From positions 37,504 through 101,503 of the forward strand of contig NZ_JOPJ01000004.1 of the NCBI RefSeq assembly GCF_002153655.1: a DNA stretch of 64,000 bases. The letters are read 5' to 3'. This document shows, piece after piece, positions 1 through 8,514 of this stretch. The translations under genes and the position numbers were made by a program. Origin of the DNA: Acetobacter okinawensis (GTDB lineage Bacteria > Pseudomonadota > Alphaproteobacteria > Acetobacterales > Acetobacteraceae). How positions within the stretch are numbered: position 1 is the first letter of the stretch; every line of letters starts with the position of its first letter. Below the pieces are notes generated by a model that ran no database searches, was not told the origin of the DNA, and worked only from the letters and a program-made list of their open reading frames with translations.

Positions 1-1231
1 CCAGAATTTCCAGCAGGTCCTGCACCCAGCGCGGACGGCGCACGCCACCGTAACCGCCTTCTTCGGGGCTGGTGCCCCCTTCCTTGTAAACCCAGTGCGC
101 GGCCACACCGTTTTCGGCCACGTCATGCATGGCCTGCGTGCGGATCTGCACTTCTATCTTCTGGTTACGCGGGGAGCGCAGTGTCACACCCGTATGCAGG
201 CTCTGGTAACCGTTGGCTTTGGGGGTGGAAATATAGTCCTTGAACCGCCCCGCAATCATGGGATAGGCGGCATGCACGGCCCCCAACGCCATGTAGCAGT
301 CCTCGCGCGTGTCCACGATCATCCTGAACGCCATGATGTCGGACAACTGCTCGAACGCCACATTCCGGCGTTGCATTTTTTCCCATATGGAATAGGGCGA
401 TTTTTCCCGCCCCGAGACCTGGGCATCCTTCAGCCCGGCTTCATGGCACAGACGCAGCAGTTCACGCCGCACATCCTCGATCACATCCGCCCCCTGACCG
501 CGCAGGTAGTTCAGGCGTGTGCGGATGGTGGTATCAGCCTCAGGCTCAAGCTGGGCAAACGACAGGTTCTGGAGCTCGGTCTTAACCCGGTCCATACCAA
601 TACGCTCAGCCAGTGGCGCGTAAATATCGAGGGTCTCACGCGCAATGCGCTGCCTGCGGTCCTGCCGCTCCACAAAATGCAGCGTACGCATGTTGTGCAG
701 GCGATCCGCCAGCTTGACCAGAAGAACACGAATATCCTTGGACATGGCCAGCACAAGCTTGCGAAAATTCTCAGCCTGCTTGGTACGGTCGGACTGGAGT
801 TCCAGCCGTGTCAGCTTGGTAACCCCGTCCACCAGATCGGCCACAACGGGGCCAAAGCCAGCCTTCAGCGTGTCATACGTCACGCCGGTATCTTCAATAG
901 TATCGTGGAGCAGAGCGGTGCAGATGGACTGCACATCCAGCCTGAAGCGCGCCAGAATCATGGCGACAGCCAGAGGGTGGGTTATGTAGGGATCGCCATT
1001 ATCGCGCATCTGGGTCTGATGGGCCTTGTAGGCCACATCAAACGCCCGACGAATGGCTTGTACATCGGCCTGCGGTGCGTAGCTGAGCACTTTGGCAACC
1101 AGCCGCTCGCAGCCAATTTCCCCCATCCGGTCCATGGTGGACACGGGGGTGGCAGATACCTCAACCGGGGCACCCCCCTCTCCTTGCGAGGAGGAGGTGT
1201 GAACGGGAATATCGCCGCCCGGTTGGTCCAC
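1..1231 (-). CDS. relA/spoT: RelA/SpoT-family (p)ppGpp synthetase/hydrolase, N-terminal part
   Basis: Bifunctional stringent-response enzyme that makes and degrades (p)ppGpp in the cytoplasm. The gene runs off the left edge, so about 410 N-terminal residues are visible of a family length near 700-750. In the reading frame I see the HD hydrolase motif HDTIEDTG, the LADRLHNMRTL segment, and then the synthetase region with YSIWEKMQRR, DIMAFRMIV and the ending EVQIRTQAMHD before AENGVAAHW. I chose the GTG at 1231, 8 bp after the rpoZ stop. An in-frame ATG at 1136 is possible but lacks a clear ribosome binding site. The rpoZ-spoT order is the common proteobacterial arrangement and implies co-transcription. 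Identification is firm; the start is less so. Confidence 0.93.
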   Translation of the reverse strand, partial: MDQPGGDIPVHTSSSQGEGGAPVEVSATPVSTMDRMGEIGCERLVAKVLSYAPQADVQAIRRAFDVAYKAHQTQMRDNGDPYITHPLAVAMILARFRLDVQSICTALLHDTIEDTGVTYDTLKAGFGPVVADLVDGVTKLTRLELQSDRTKQAENFRKLVLAMSKDIRVLLVKLADRLHNMRTLHFVERQDRRQRIARETLDIYAPLAERIGMDRVKTELQNLSFAQLEPEADTTIRTRLNYLRGQGADVIEDVRRELLRLCHEAGLKDAQVSGREKSPYSIWEKMQRRNVAFEQLSDIMAFRMIVDTREDCYMALGAVHAAYPMIAGRFKDYISTPKANGYQSLHTGVTLRSPRNQKIEVQIRTQAMHDVAENGVAAHWVYKEGGTSPEEGGYGGVRRPRWVQDLLEIL

Positions 1232-1238
1232 GCGCGCT

Positions 1239-1610
1239 TTACCGCCGTGCGCGACCGGTCAGGGCCGCCTCGATGGCGCGCACGTCGTCCGCTGCTTCTT
1301 CCTCGGCGGAGACTTCCTGCAGACCGAAAATATTCTGTTCGGTCGGCACCAGATCCTGCACTTCCTCTTCCACGGGCTCGGGCTCGGGCTCGCGGGCCTG
1401 CGAGCGGATCAGGTCGCTCCGCAGCGCAGGAAGTTGCACGGTTTCATCCGCAATTTCACGCAATGCAACGACGGGGTTCTTGTCGTTGTCGCGGTCAATG
1501 GTCAGCTCCTCGCCACGGGAGATGTTGCGGGCGCGCTGCGCGGCGTACACCACCAGTTCAAAGCGGTTTGGAACCTTTTCAACGCAGTCTTCGACGGTGA
1601 CGCGGGCCAT
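1239..1610 (-). CDS. rpoZ: DNA-directed RNA polymerase omega subunit
   Basis: Small subunit that helps assemble the RNA polymerase core by holding beta prime. The 123-residue product begins MARVTVEDC and contains the family signature [17 protein letters not shown] followed by a [14 protein letters not shown] segment, which is the conserved omega fold. The C-terminal third is acidic (repeated EPEP, EEE) and longer than E. coli omega, as is common in alphaproteobacteria. A GGAGG Shine-Dalgarno lies about 10 bases upstream of the ATG. It is followed after 8 bp by relA/spoT, so the two are probably one transcript; folK lies 90 bp upstream on the same strand. Confidence 0.95.
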   Translation of the reverse strand: MARVTVEDCVEKVPNRFELVVYAAQRARNISRGEELTIDRDNDKNPVVALREIADETVQLPALRSDLIRSQAREPEPEPVEEEVQDLVPTEQNIFGLQEVSAEEEAADDVRAIEAALTGRARR

Positions 1611-1700
1611 TACGAAGAGCCTCCAGACAGTTCAGCACAGAAATACAATAAATAAAGACAGAAAGGTCTTATTACCGCATCCACCCACAACAGGAAAGGT

Positions 1701-2219
1701 TTATTCCCCAATCACCCTGATTTCCTGCCCCTGCACGGCCCTGAGCATCTGCTCCATGGTGTGGTGGGTCAGCGGGTGCACCCAGTCTGGGCACACATCG
1801 TGCAAAGGCCGCAGCACAAAAGCGCGCTCATGCGCACGGGGGTGCGGCAGGCTCAGGCGCTGCGTATTAAGATGAACACCCTCCATGGCAATGATATCCA
1901 GATCAAGCGTGCGCGCAGCATTAGGCACGGAACGCACACGCCCCTGATGCGTTTCTATGGCCTGAAGCTGATCCAGCAGAGCCAGAGGAGGCAGACTCGT
2001 CACACCGCGCACAACACCATTCACATAGACCGGCTGCCCGGAAGGCGGGACAGGTGCGCTCTCATACCAGCGGGAGACAGCCTTTAGTTCCAGCCCCGGC
2101 ACACAGCGCAGAGCCTGCACGGCCTGCTCGCAGCTTTTTAGGGCGCTGCGCTCCCCCAGAGGCAGATTTGCACCTATTGCTATCAGGACTGTTCTGGTAT
2201 GATTTTGCTCTTCCGCCAT
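1701..2219 (-). CDS. folK: 2-amino-4-hydroxy-6-hydroxymethyldihydropteridine pyrophosphokinase
   Basis: HPPK transfers pyrophosphate from ATP to 6-hydroxymethyl-dihydropterin in folate synthesis. The 172-residue product has the family landmarks in order: an N-terminal VLIAIGANLP strand and loop, YVNGVV in the middle, and the signature RTLDLDIIAM followed by LPHPRAHERAFVLRPL, which carries the metal-binding Asp pair and substrate-binding residues. I chose the ATG at 2219 because GAGG sits 6 bases upstream; an in-frame GTG 12 bases earlier has no better site. It is on the same strand as rpoZ with a 90-bp gap and could be the first gene of that operon. Confidence 0.93.
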   Translation of the reverse strand: MAEEQNHTRTVLIAIGANLPLGERSALKSCEQAVQALRCVPGLELKAVSRWYESAPVPPSGQPVYVNGVVRGVTSLPPLALLDQLQAIETHQGRVRSVPNAARTLDLDIIAMEGVHLNTQRLSLPHPRAHERAFVLRPLHDVCPDWVHPLTHHTMEQMLRAVQGQEIRVIGE

Positions 2220-2252
2220 GTGTTGCCTCACACCTGAGTGGACTATCTTGTT

Positions 2253-2280
2253 TTAGACACAATTGGGGCTTTTCTTATAA
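2253..2280 (+). promoter_or_regulatory. Candidate sigma-70-type promoter for the NYN gene
   Basis: TTAGAC at 2253-2258 and TTATAA at 2275-2280 are separated by 16 bp, in an AT-rich stretch between the divergent folK and NYN genes. The match to TTGACA/TATAAT is moderate. The implied leader to the ATG at 2404 is about 115 bases and AT-rich. Confidence 0.3.
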
Positions 2281-2403
2281 GAACGCTCCGCAAACAAACA
2301 GTCAGAGGGGCCTTAATATTCCGAACCGTATGAAAAAAATTTCATTCCAAGATAATCGAAACCCAAAAGAAACAACTTTGAATTTATTTAGAGGACTAAA
2401 TCC

Positions 2404-3021
2404 ATGAACCTTAAAAAAGACGAAAAAACCTGTCTTTTTATTGACGGATCAAGCCTGTATTCAACCTCCCGCAGCTTGGGGTTTGATGTCGATTATAAAA
2501 AATTACTCGAATTTTTTGCCGCCAAAACCCATGTGATCCGCGCCTATTACTATGCCGCCATTCTGGATACCGAGGACTACTCCCCCCTCAAGCCCCTGAC
2601 TGACTGGCTATCGTACAACGGTTATTTTCTGGTGACCAAACCCGCGCGTGAATTTACGGATTCGACAGGAAAACGCCGTGTCAAAGGCAATATGGACATA
2701 GAGATTGCCGTGGACATGATGGAAATGGCCCCCCACATCGACCACGCCATCCTGTTCAGTGGTGATTCGGATTTCCGCCGGGTGGTGGAAGCCGTGCAGC
2801 GGCAGGGTACGCGCGTATCCGTTGCGTCTTCCATGCGCTCCTCCCCACCGCTGATCGGAGATGACCTGCGCAGGCAGGCCGACCAGTTCCTTGAACTGGC
2901 ATCCCTTGGCGCCAACTTTACCCGCCGGCAGACCGAACCAAGCCGCCCACGCGCCAACCCGGCCCCTGTCCGCCACCCGGCAGACCAGATGAGCGAACCC
3001 GAGGATGACCCGCTAAACTGA
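2404..3021 (+). CDS. NYN domain (LabA/DUF88-type) putative nuclease
   Basis: A 205-residue cytoplasmic protein of the NYN/PIN-like family, whose members are metal-dependent RNases or RNA-binding proteins. The fold markers are visible: LFIDGSSLY near residue 12 with the first conserved Asp, GNMDIEIAVDMME in the middle with two further acidic residues, and LFSGDSDFRRVV with the last acidic pair. The C-terminal 35 residues are Pro/Arg-rich and look disordered. The start has the AGAGGA site 6-10 bases upstream. It stands alone between divergent folK and a carbonic anhydrase gene and ends in a strong hairpin. Family assignment is firm; the RNA target cannot be inferred. Confidence 0.85.
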   Translation: MNLKKDEKTCLFIDGSSLYSTSRSLGFDVDYKKLLEFFAAKTHVIRAYYYAAILDTEDYSPLKPLTDWLSYNGYFLVTKPAREFTDSTGKRRVKGNMDIEIAVDMMEMAPHIDHAILFSGDSDFRRVVEAVQRQGTRVSVASSMRSSPPLIGDDLRRQADQFLELASLGANFTRRQTEPSRPRANPAPVRHPADQMSEPEDDPLN

Positions 3022-3054
3022 GCAAAATGTGACAAAACAGAATTTTGCTCTTTT
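3020..3054 (+). terminator. Rho-independent terminator after the NYN gene
   Basis: GAGCAAAAT (3020-3028) pairs with ATTTTGCTC (3042-3050) around a 13-base loop, followed by TTTT. The hairpin begins on the last two bases of the stop codon. Confidence 0.7.
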
Positions 3055-3156
3055 GCCCCGAACGTATCTGTTCCTCACGCGTTTGGCATAGCACAATCCC
3101 CTTGCAGCCCTGGGGTTAGCCTTAGGTCAAACGTCAAGGTTTTCCGGAGTTAACTG

Positions 3157-3855
3157 ATGCCGACATGTTCCGAAGCCAGAAGCAACCTGCTTTCTCTCCT
3201 GCGCGGTGTTGAGCACTTCAACACCGAAGTATTCCCCGCAAAGGAAGCCCTGTTTGCCAGTCTGGCCAAAGGGCAGGCTCCCGGCGCGCTGTTCATTGCC
3301 TGTGCCGACAGCCGCATCAACCCCAACCTGATTACCCAGACAGAACCGGGTGATCTGTTCATTCTGCGTAACATTGGCAATCTGGTTCCCGCTTATGGGG
3401 AAATGCTTGGTGGTGTTTCCTCAGCCATTGAATATGCGGTCATGGGGCTTGGGGTGTCTTCCATTATTGTCTGCGGCCATTCCGACTGCGGCGCCATGAA
3501 GGCCCTGCTCGACCCGGAAAAAGCCGGACTGGACAAAATGCCCACAGTGCGTAGCTGGCTGCGTAATGCAGAAGCCGCACGCGCAGCAACACTGAACACA
3601 TTCCGCTCTGACGATGCAGGACCGGCAACGGTGCGGTGTCTGGCCGAACAGAATGTGCTGCTCCAGCTGGCCCACCTGCGCACCCACCCTGCCGTTGCCG
3701 CAGGGCTGGCACGTAATACGCTGTTCCTGCAAGGATGGTTTTACGATATTGGCACGGGTGAAGTCTCTGTGCTGGATGAGCAGACCCGGACCAGTGTTCC
3801 AATCAACAGCATTATTGAACAGATGCAAAAGCAGACCGAGCAGGAAACTGCATAA
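3157..3855 (+). CDS. can: Beta-class carbonic anhydrase
   Basis: Zinc enzyme interconverting CO2 and bicarbonate in the cytoplasm. The 232-residue product carries the complete beta-class site: Cys49, Asp51 and Arg53 in CADSRI, and His108 with Cys111 in CGHSDCGAM. The central LRNIGNLVP and GGVSSAIEYAV segments match the family. Length is typical. GGAG lies 8 bases before the ATG. The next plus-strand gene follows after about 45 bp, which might allow co-transcription. The gene symbol is given for the E. coli Can/CynT type; which subtype applies is not certain. Confidence 0.93.
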   Translation: MPTCSEARSNLLSLLRGVEHFNTEVFPAKEALFASLAKGQAPGALFIACADSRINPNLITQTEPGDLFILRNIGNLVPAYGEMLGGVSSAIEYAVMGLGVSSIIVCGHSDCGAMKALLDPEKAGLDKMPTVRSWLRNAEAARAATLNTFRSDDAGPATVRCLAEQNVLLQLAHLRTHPAVAAGLARNTLFLQGWFYDIGTGEVSVLDEQTRTSVPINSIIEQMQKQTEQETA

Positions 3856-3901
3856 CACACTCCGTGTCTGCTTAACGGCGCGCCATCTTGGCCTTGTGGC
3901 T

Positions 3902-4771
3902 ATGATGGGCGCCGTTTTTTTTGTGGTTGGCAGCCCCCCATCCCATGCTCTCCCACCTGTGCAGACTTTTAAAATCAGCACATGGAACATGGATTGGCTG
4001 CTCAGCAGCCCGGCACAGAATGCACCCGATGTTCCGCCTGACATTCCACACAGATCAGCCAGTGACCTGACCACTCTGGCCACCTATGCCCAACGCCTGC
4101 ACCCGGACCTGATCGGCTTGCAGGAGGTGGGGGACAGCACAACACTGGGCCGCCTGTTTGCCCCACAGGACTACCAGCTACTCCTCTCCAATGATGCGAT
4201 TGCCCAGCATACAGCCCTTGCCGTGCGGCGCGGCCTAACCGTGCAACGCAACCCCGATGTTAGCGCACTCGCTACAAACACAGCCGCTGCGCACCACCTG
4301 CTACGCAGTGGGCTGGACATTAATGTGCTCATCGGCCGCATGACCCTGCGCGTTTTAGTCGTTCATCTTAAAACTGGCTGCTGGGATAACCCGGTATCGG
4401 AAACCCGCTACGCCTGCCCAATTTTGTTCCAGCAGTTCCACGCCCTGCGCGACTGGCTGGCAGAGAGAACAAAAAACGGGGAAGCTTTTGCCATTATAGG
4501 CGACTTTAACCGCCGCATGACGCAAACGGACCCTTTGTTCGTTAGCCTGAATCAGGTTACGCCACTGCTCCTGACCACTGCCGGGCGGGCCAGCCCATGC
4601 CTGAATGGCAGTTACTTTATTGACCATATTCTACTCGGAGGTGCCGCCCAGAAGTGGGCAGACCCAAACTCCCTGCGGGTAATGACCATTCCACAAAACA
4701 GCACACGGGTTCTCAGCGACCACTGCCCCGTATCCATCACACTGCGTGTGCCACAGGACGCACCGCCATAA
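3902..4771 (+). CDS. Exported endonuclease/exonuclease/phosphatase-family protein
   Basis: About 289 residues. The N-terminus (MMGAVFFVVGSPPSHA) looks like a short signal peptide. The mature part shows the EEP metal-hydrolase motifs: STWNMDWL near the start, LIGLQEV with the catalytic Glu, VVHLKTGC in the middle, GDFNRR with the Asp/Asn pair, and SDHCPV at the end with the catalytic Asp-His. Members cleave phosphodiesters or phosphomonoesters; substrate is not predictable here. The start is uncertain: GTG at 3896 or ATG at 3902/3905, none with a good ribosome binding site. It may be translated from the carbonic anhydrase transcript. A bidirectional terminator directly follows. Confidence 0.82.
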   Translation: MMGAVFFVVGSPPSHALPPVQTFKISTWNMDWLLSSPAQNAPDVPPDIPHRSASDLTTLATYAQRLHPDLIGLQEVGDSTTLGRLFAPQDYQLLLSNDAIAQHTALAVRRGLTVQRNPDVSALATNTAAAHHLLRSGLDINVLIGRMTLRVLVVHLKTGCWDNPVSETRYACPILFQQFHALRDWLAERTKNGEAFAIIGDFNRRMTQTDPLFVSLNQVTPLLLTTAGRASPCLNGSYFIDHILLGGAAQKWADPNSLRVMTIPQNSTRVLSDHCPVSITLRVPQDAPP

Positions 4772-4807
4772 AAAAAGGACCGCTACGTAACCGCAGCGGC
4801 CCTTTTT
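4771..4807. terminator. Bidirectional terminator between the EEP protein and the helicase
   Basis: An A-run, then GGaCCGCT pairing with AGCGGcCC, then CTTTTT. The symmetric A and T flanks serve both the plus-strand gene ending at 4771 and the minus-strand helicase ending at 4824. Confidence 0.8.
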
Positions 4808-4823
4808 ACCATACTCTGCCCGA

Positions 4824-6122
4824 TCAGGCGTGTGCGCCAGACCTGTGCGAGGCCCCGGAACGCCCACCACCAGAACGGCGCGGCGGGCCACCACGGCCAC
4901 CACCATTACGCGGCGGACCACCACGGCCCCGACCACCACCGCCACCCAGAACAGGCGGACGCTGGGTCGAAAACTCGGCCTCTTCCGAATGCCAGGGATG
5001 ATCGCGCACAACCGGAATGGATTTTCCGATTGTTTTTTCAATATCTTTCAGCCACGCCCGCTGTTCCGCATCGCAGAAAGACACAGCCCAGCCATCACGC
5101 CCGGCACGGGCGGTACGGCCAATACGGTGCACATAGCTTTCTGGCACATTCGGCAGGTCGTAGTTGAACACGTGGCTGACTTCATCCACGTCAATACCAC
5201 GCGCGGCAATATCGGTCGCCACCAGAACCTTGACCGATCCGGCACGGAAGCCCTTCATCGCCCGCTCACGCGCGCCCTGAGACTTGTTGCCGTGAATGGC
5301 CTCGGCTGTCACGCTGTTCTTGTTAAGGAACTCAGCCACTTTATTGGCTTCATGCTTCATCAGCGTAAACACGACGGCACGGGCCACCTTGTCGGATTCC
5401 ACCATGGTCAGCAGGGCGTCGCGCTTGTCGCTCGTCCCATTCACAAACATGATGGCCTGCTGAATACGGTCAACCGTGCTGGAGGGCGGAGCCACTTCCA
5501 CGCGTGCGGGGTTGCTCAACAGGGATGCAGCAAGGTCTTCAATGCTTTTGGGCATTGTCGCCGAGAACAGCAGAGTTTGCCGCTGCGCTGGAACATAGCT
5601 CATAATCCGGCGGATATCGCGCACAAACCCCATGTCCAGCATGCGGTCGGCTTCATCAAGCACCAGAACTTCAAGCCCGGACAAGTCAATATAGCCCTGA
5701 CCAATCAGGTCCAGCAGGCGGCCTGGAGCTGCCACAAGCACGTCCACACCACGGCGCATGGCGTCCACCTGCCTGCCCTGCCCGACACCGCCGAACACAA
5801 CAGCCTGCGAAAATTTCATGTATTTTGCGTAGGCTTTAAAGCTGTCGCTAATCTGGGCAACCAGCTCACGCGTGGGGGCCAGCACCAGAACGCGCGGCTG
5901 CTTGGGGGCCGTGGCCTTGGGGGTGTTGTGCAGGTGCTGCAAAATCGGCAGAGCAAAAGACGCGGTCTTGCCTGTTCCGGTTTGTGCCAGACCCAGCAGG
6001 TCCCGCCCTTCCAGCAGATGCGGAATAGACCCCGCCTGAATGGGAGTAGGTATTTCGTACCCTTGGTCGGCCAGTGCCTGCAACAGAGGTGCAGCGAGTT
6101 TCAGATCCGAAAAAGTAGTCAT
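4824..6122 (-). CDS. rhlE: DEAD-box ATP-dependent RNA helicase, RhlE type
   Basis: Unwinds RNA duplexes in ribosome assembly or mRNA turnover. The 432-residue product has all helicase motifs in order: Q motif region PTPIQAGSIPHLL, AQTGTGKT (Walker A), PTRELVAQI, APGRLLDLI, VLDEADRMLDMGF, LLFSATMP, VATDIAARGIDV and HRIGRTARAG. The last 45 residues are Gly/Arg/Pro-rich and presumably bind RNA. The ATG has GAGAGG about 9-13 bases upstream. It is a single-gene unit with about 500 bp of upstream non-coding DNA, compatible with a long regulated leader as seen for some cold-responsive helicases; that last point is inference. Confidence 0.93.
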   Translation of the reverse strand: MTTFSDLKLAAPLLQALADQGYEIPTPIQAGSIPHLLEGRDLLGLAQTGTGKTASFALPILQHLHNTPKATAPKQPRVLVLAPTRELVAQISDSFKAYAKYMKFSQAVVFGGVGQGRQVDAMRRGVDVLVAAPGRLLDLIGQGYIDLSGLEVLVLDEADRMLDMGFVRDIRRIMSYVPAQRQTLLFSATMPKSIEDLAASLLSNPARVEVAPPSSTVDRIQQAIMFVNGTSDKRDALLTMVESDKVARAVVFTLMKHEANKVAEFLNKNSVTAEAIHGNKSQGARERAMKGFRAGSVKVLVATDIAARGIDVDEVSHVFNYDLPNVPESYVHRIGRTARAGRDGWAVSFCDAEQRAWLKDIEKTIGKSIPVVRDHPWHSEEAEFSTQRPPVLGGGGGRGRGGPPRNGGGRGGPPRRSGGGRSGASHRSGAHA

Positions 6123-6617
6123 TTAGGGGCAACCTCTCCATGCACCTGAAAATGAGTCACATCCACCTTATTTTCAGTCACGCACTACCAAACCTATTAT
6201 TGAGGACAGAGCAAAACCGTCTCTAAGCCAGACCAGACGGGCAGGTCAGCATGAATTTTATTACATTACAGACAGAATAAGATGTTTTCGGAATCATGCA
6301 TTCCGCGCATACTGTCTTGGAAGAATTATATAAAAGCAGTCTGAGTGCCCTGCAAGGGTTCCGTACCATATTGGTCCGAAAATAAGCGGCTCGCAGAACT
6401 GATGCGACATCTGCAAATCACGATCATCAGACAGGTGATATATACAGGTTTTTTATCATATAACTAGTATTTTTAATATATTTTTTGCACAGGGCCTGTA
6501 TGCATCCCGCTCTGCCCATACCCAAATGTAGCTTTGAAACCTAACTTATTTTTTAGGCCGCTGTTAATAATCGCCCATAATTCCAGCTGTTTGCACAACG
6601 CCCATTCCTCGACTTAC
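6123..6617. other. AT-rich intergenic region between helicase and metW
   Basis: 495 bp without a convincing gene. It is far more AT-rich than its surroundings, with runs such as TTTTTTATCATATAA and TTTTTAATATATTTTTTGC near 6450-6490. It must contain the helicase promoter, since the helicase is transcribed leftward from its left edge, and the end of the metX-metW transcript. I found no strong terminator hairpin, tRNA or coding frame. Confidence 0.5.
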
Positions 6618-7217
6618 CTAGCGCCTGCGTAACAAAAACAGGGCCTGCTCGCCAAACAGATTGGCCAGACGAATGGAGCGCCGCCACGGTGCACGCTCGC
6701 CCTCCTCATCCACCGCCATCCATTTTTCCACGATATATCCATCCTGGCGACAGAGTTCGAGAAAGTCCCGAATCGTACAGGGGTGAATATTCGGCGTCTC
6801 GTACCACGGTGTGTGCCACACGGCGGTCATGGGCATGCGTCCCCCCAGCAACAGGCGCAACCGAAGCTGCCAGTGGCCGAAGTTGGGAAAAGAGACAATG
6901 GCATACCGCCCGATGCGCAACATCTGCCGCAGCACCTCCTGCGGGCGCTCCACAGCCTGCAAGGTGCGCTGGAGCACCACATAATCGAATGAATGATCGG
7001 GGTAATAAGCCAGATCGTGGTCCGCATCCCCATGCACCACGGGCAGACCGTGGGCTACGGAGCGGGTCACCAGTTCCATATTCAGTTCAATACCACGGGC
7101 ATCGCACCCACGCTCGCGGTATAAATGCCCGATCAGCGTGCCATCACCGCTGCCAATATCCAGCACGCGGGTCCGGGGTTCGATCATGTCGGCAATCAGG
7201 TGCTGGTCAAGGCGCAT
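6618..7217 (-). CDS. metW: Methionine biosynthesis protein MetW (methyltransferase fold)
   Basis: 199 residues with an S-adenosylmethionine-type Rossmann fold: VLDIGSGDGTLIGHL is the glycine-rich motif I, followed by ARGIELN (acidic residue for the ribose) and DYVVLQRTLQAV. MetW works with MetX in acylating homoserine in many proteobacteria. It begins on TGATG, sharing one base with the metX stop, so translation is coupled. An in-frame codon 33 bases upstream would lie inside metX and is unlikely. Confidence 0.92.
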   Translation of the reverse strand: MRLDQHLIADMIEPRTRVLDIGSGDGTLIGHLYRERGCDARGIELNMELVTRSVAHGLPVVHGDADHDLAYYPDHSFDYVVLQRTLQAVERPQEVLRQMLRIGRYAIVSFPNFGHWQLRLRLLLGGRMPMTAVWHTPWYETPNIHPCTIRDFLELCRQDGYIVEKWMAVDEEGERAPWRRSIRLANLFGEQALFLLRRR

Positions 7218-8392
7218 CAGGACAATCCCGCATGTTCGGCAACACCGCACAAAAAGCCCCGTACGGTCCGGTCAAAATCCGGCTCGTCGAGCAAAAAGGC
7301 ATCATGGCCCTTGTCTGTTTCAATCTCAACAAACGAGACATTGGCTGCGGCCCGATTAAGTGCCCGCGCAAGCGTGCGTGCAGCAGACGTGGGGAAAAGC
7401 CAGTCCGAGGAAAAAGAAACAACGCAGAACCTGACCGCAGTGTCCGCAAAGGCGGGCGTCAGGTCTCCGTCATGGTCTGCGGCAATATCAAACCAGTCCA
7501 TGGCCCGCGTAATGCTCAGGTAGGAATTGGCGTCAAACCGTCGGACAAAGCTGGAACCCTGATACCGCAGGTAGGATTCCACCTCAAAAATATCTCCAAA
7601 GGTGGAGACCGGCCCTTCCGGCCCCTGCCCGCCCACTGGCCCACGGCGCATCCGCCGCCCAAACTTGCGGGTCAGCGCTTCCTCCGACAGGTAGGTAATA
7701 TGCGCCATCATACGGGCGACAGCCAGCCCACGCGCGGGAATAACCCCTTCCTCCCAGTACCGTCCGCCACGCCAGTCCGGGTCAGCAATAATGGCCTGAC
7801 GCCCGACCTCATTAAACGCAATGTTCTGGGCAGAATGGTAGGGGGCTGTGGCAATGGGCATAACAGCCAGCATCATCTGCGGGTAGGTCACAGCCCACTC
7901 CAGCACCTGCATGCCGCCCATGGAGCCGCCAACCACGGCAAAAAGCCGCTCTATGCCAAGACTACGCACCAATTTGTGCTGCGCGCGCACCATATCGCGG
8001 ATGGTAATGGGCGGGAACGCAGTACCCCATAATTCCTGCGGAGCCCCCTGCCCATCGGTCCGTGGGGAACGCGGGCCGGTGCTCCCCATGCACCCACCCA
8101 GAACATTGGAGCAGATCACAAAAAAGCGGTTTGTATCAATCGGCTTACCCGGCCCGACCATACGGCCCCACCAGCCCGGCTTGCCTGTAAGGGGGTGCGT
8201 TTCCGCCACATACTGGTCGCCCGTAAAGGCATGGCAGATGAGAATGGCATTGTCCCTTTGGGCAGAGAGCTGCCCATAGGTACAATACGCAATATCAACC
8301 GGTGCCAAGGTTACCCCGCAGTCCAGTTCCACCCCTTCGGGGAAGCTGGCATGCGGATGTTCACCAACACCAAGGGGCGCTGTGCTGTTCAT
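7217..8392 (-). CDS. metX: Homoserine O-acetyltransferase/succinyltransferase
   Basis: Alpha/beta-hydrolase-fold acyltransferase that activates homoserine for methionine synthesis. The 391-residue product contains [14 protein letters not shown] (oxyanion loop), the nucleophile elbow [14 protein letters not shown] with the catalytic Ser, and near the end SSDWLFPT (Asp region) and [11 protein letters not shown] (catalytic His). I chose the ATG at 8392; a frame extension to 8449 is open. GGAG lies 14 bases upstream, rather far, so the start is not settled. Coupled to metW by a one-base overlap. The acyl donor cannot be told from the sequence by eye. Confidence 0.92.
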   Translation of the reverse strand: MNSTAPLGVGEHPHASFPEGVELDCGVTLAPVDIAYCTYGQLSAQRDNAILICHAFTGDQYVAETHPLTGKPGWWGRMVGPGKPIDTNRFFVICSNVLGGCMGSTGPRSPRTDGQGAPQELWGTAFPPITIRDMVRAQHKLVRSLGIERLFAVVGGSMGGMQVLEWAVTYPQMMLAVMPIATAPYHSAQNIAFNEVGRQAIIADPDWRGGRYWEEGVIPARGLAVARMMAHITYLSEEALTRKFGRRMRRGPVGGQGPEGPVSTFGDIFEVESYLRYQGSSFVRRFDANSYLSITRAMDWFDIAADHDGDLTPAFADTAVRFCVVSFSSDWLFPTSAARTLARALNRAAANVSFVEIETDKGHDAFLLDEPDFDRTVRGFLCGVAEHAGLS

Positions 8393-8514
8393 AAACCCGC
8401 TGCATTCTCCAACCCGGACAGGCCGGGCAAAAAACCGTTGAGGTCCCACTTAACACAGGAACTGCCAGACCGGGGCGCTCCGGGTCATGGTCAGGACCAA
8501 GCCGGTGTTGAAGA

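Noticed and set aside
95..1600. A 501-codon open frame on the plus strand opposite relA/spoT and rpoZ
   Set aside because: It is a mirror frame caused by high GC codon use. The minus strand encodes clear RelA/SpoT and RpoZ motifs, and the plus frame has no recognisable domain or start signal.
4830..6149. A 439-codon plus-strand frame opposite the DEAD-box helicase
   Set aside because: All helicase motifs are on the minus strand. The plus frame has no family similarity.
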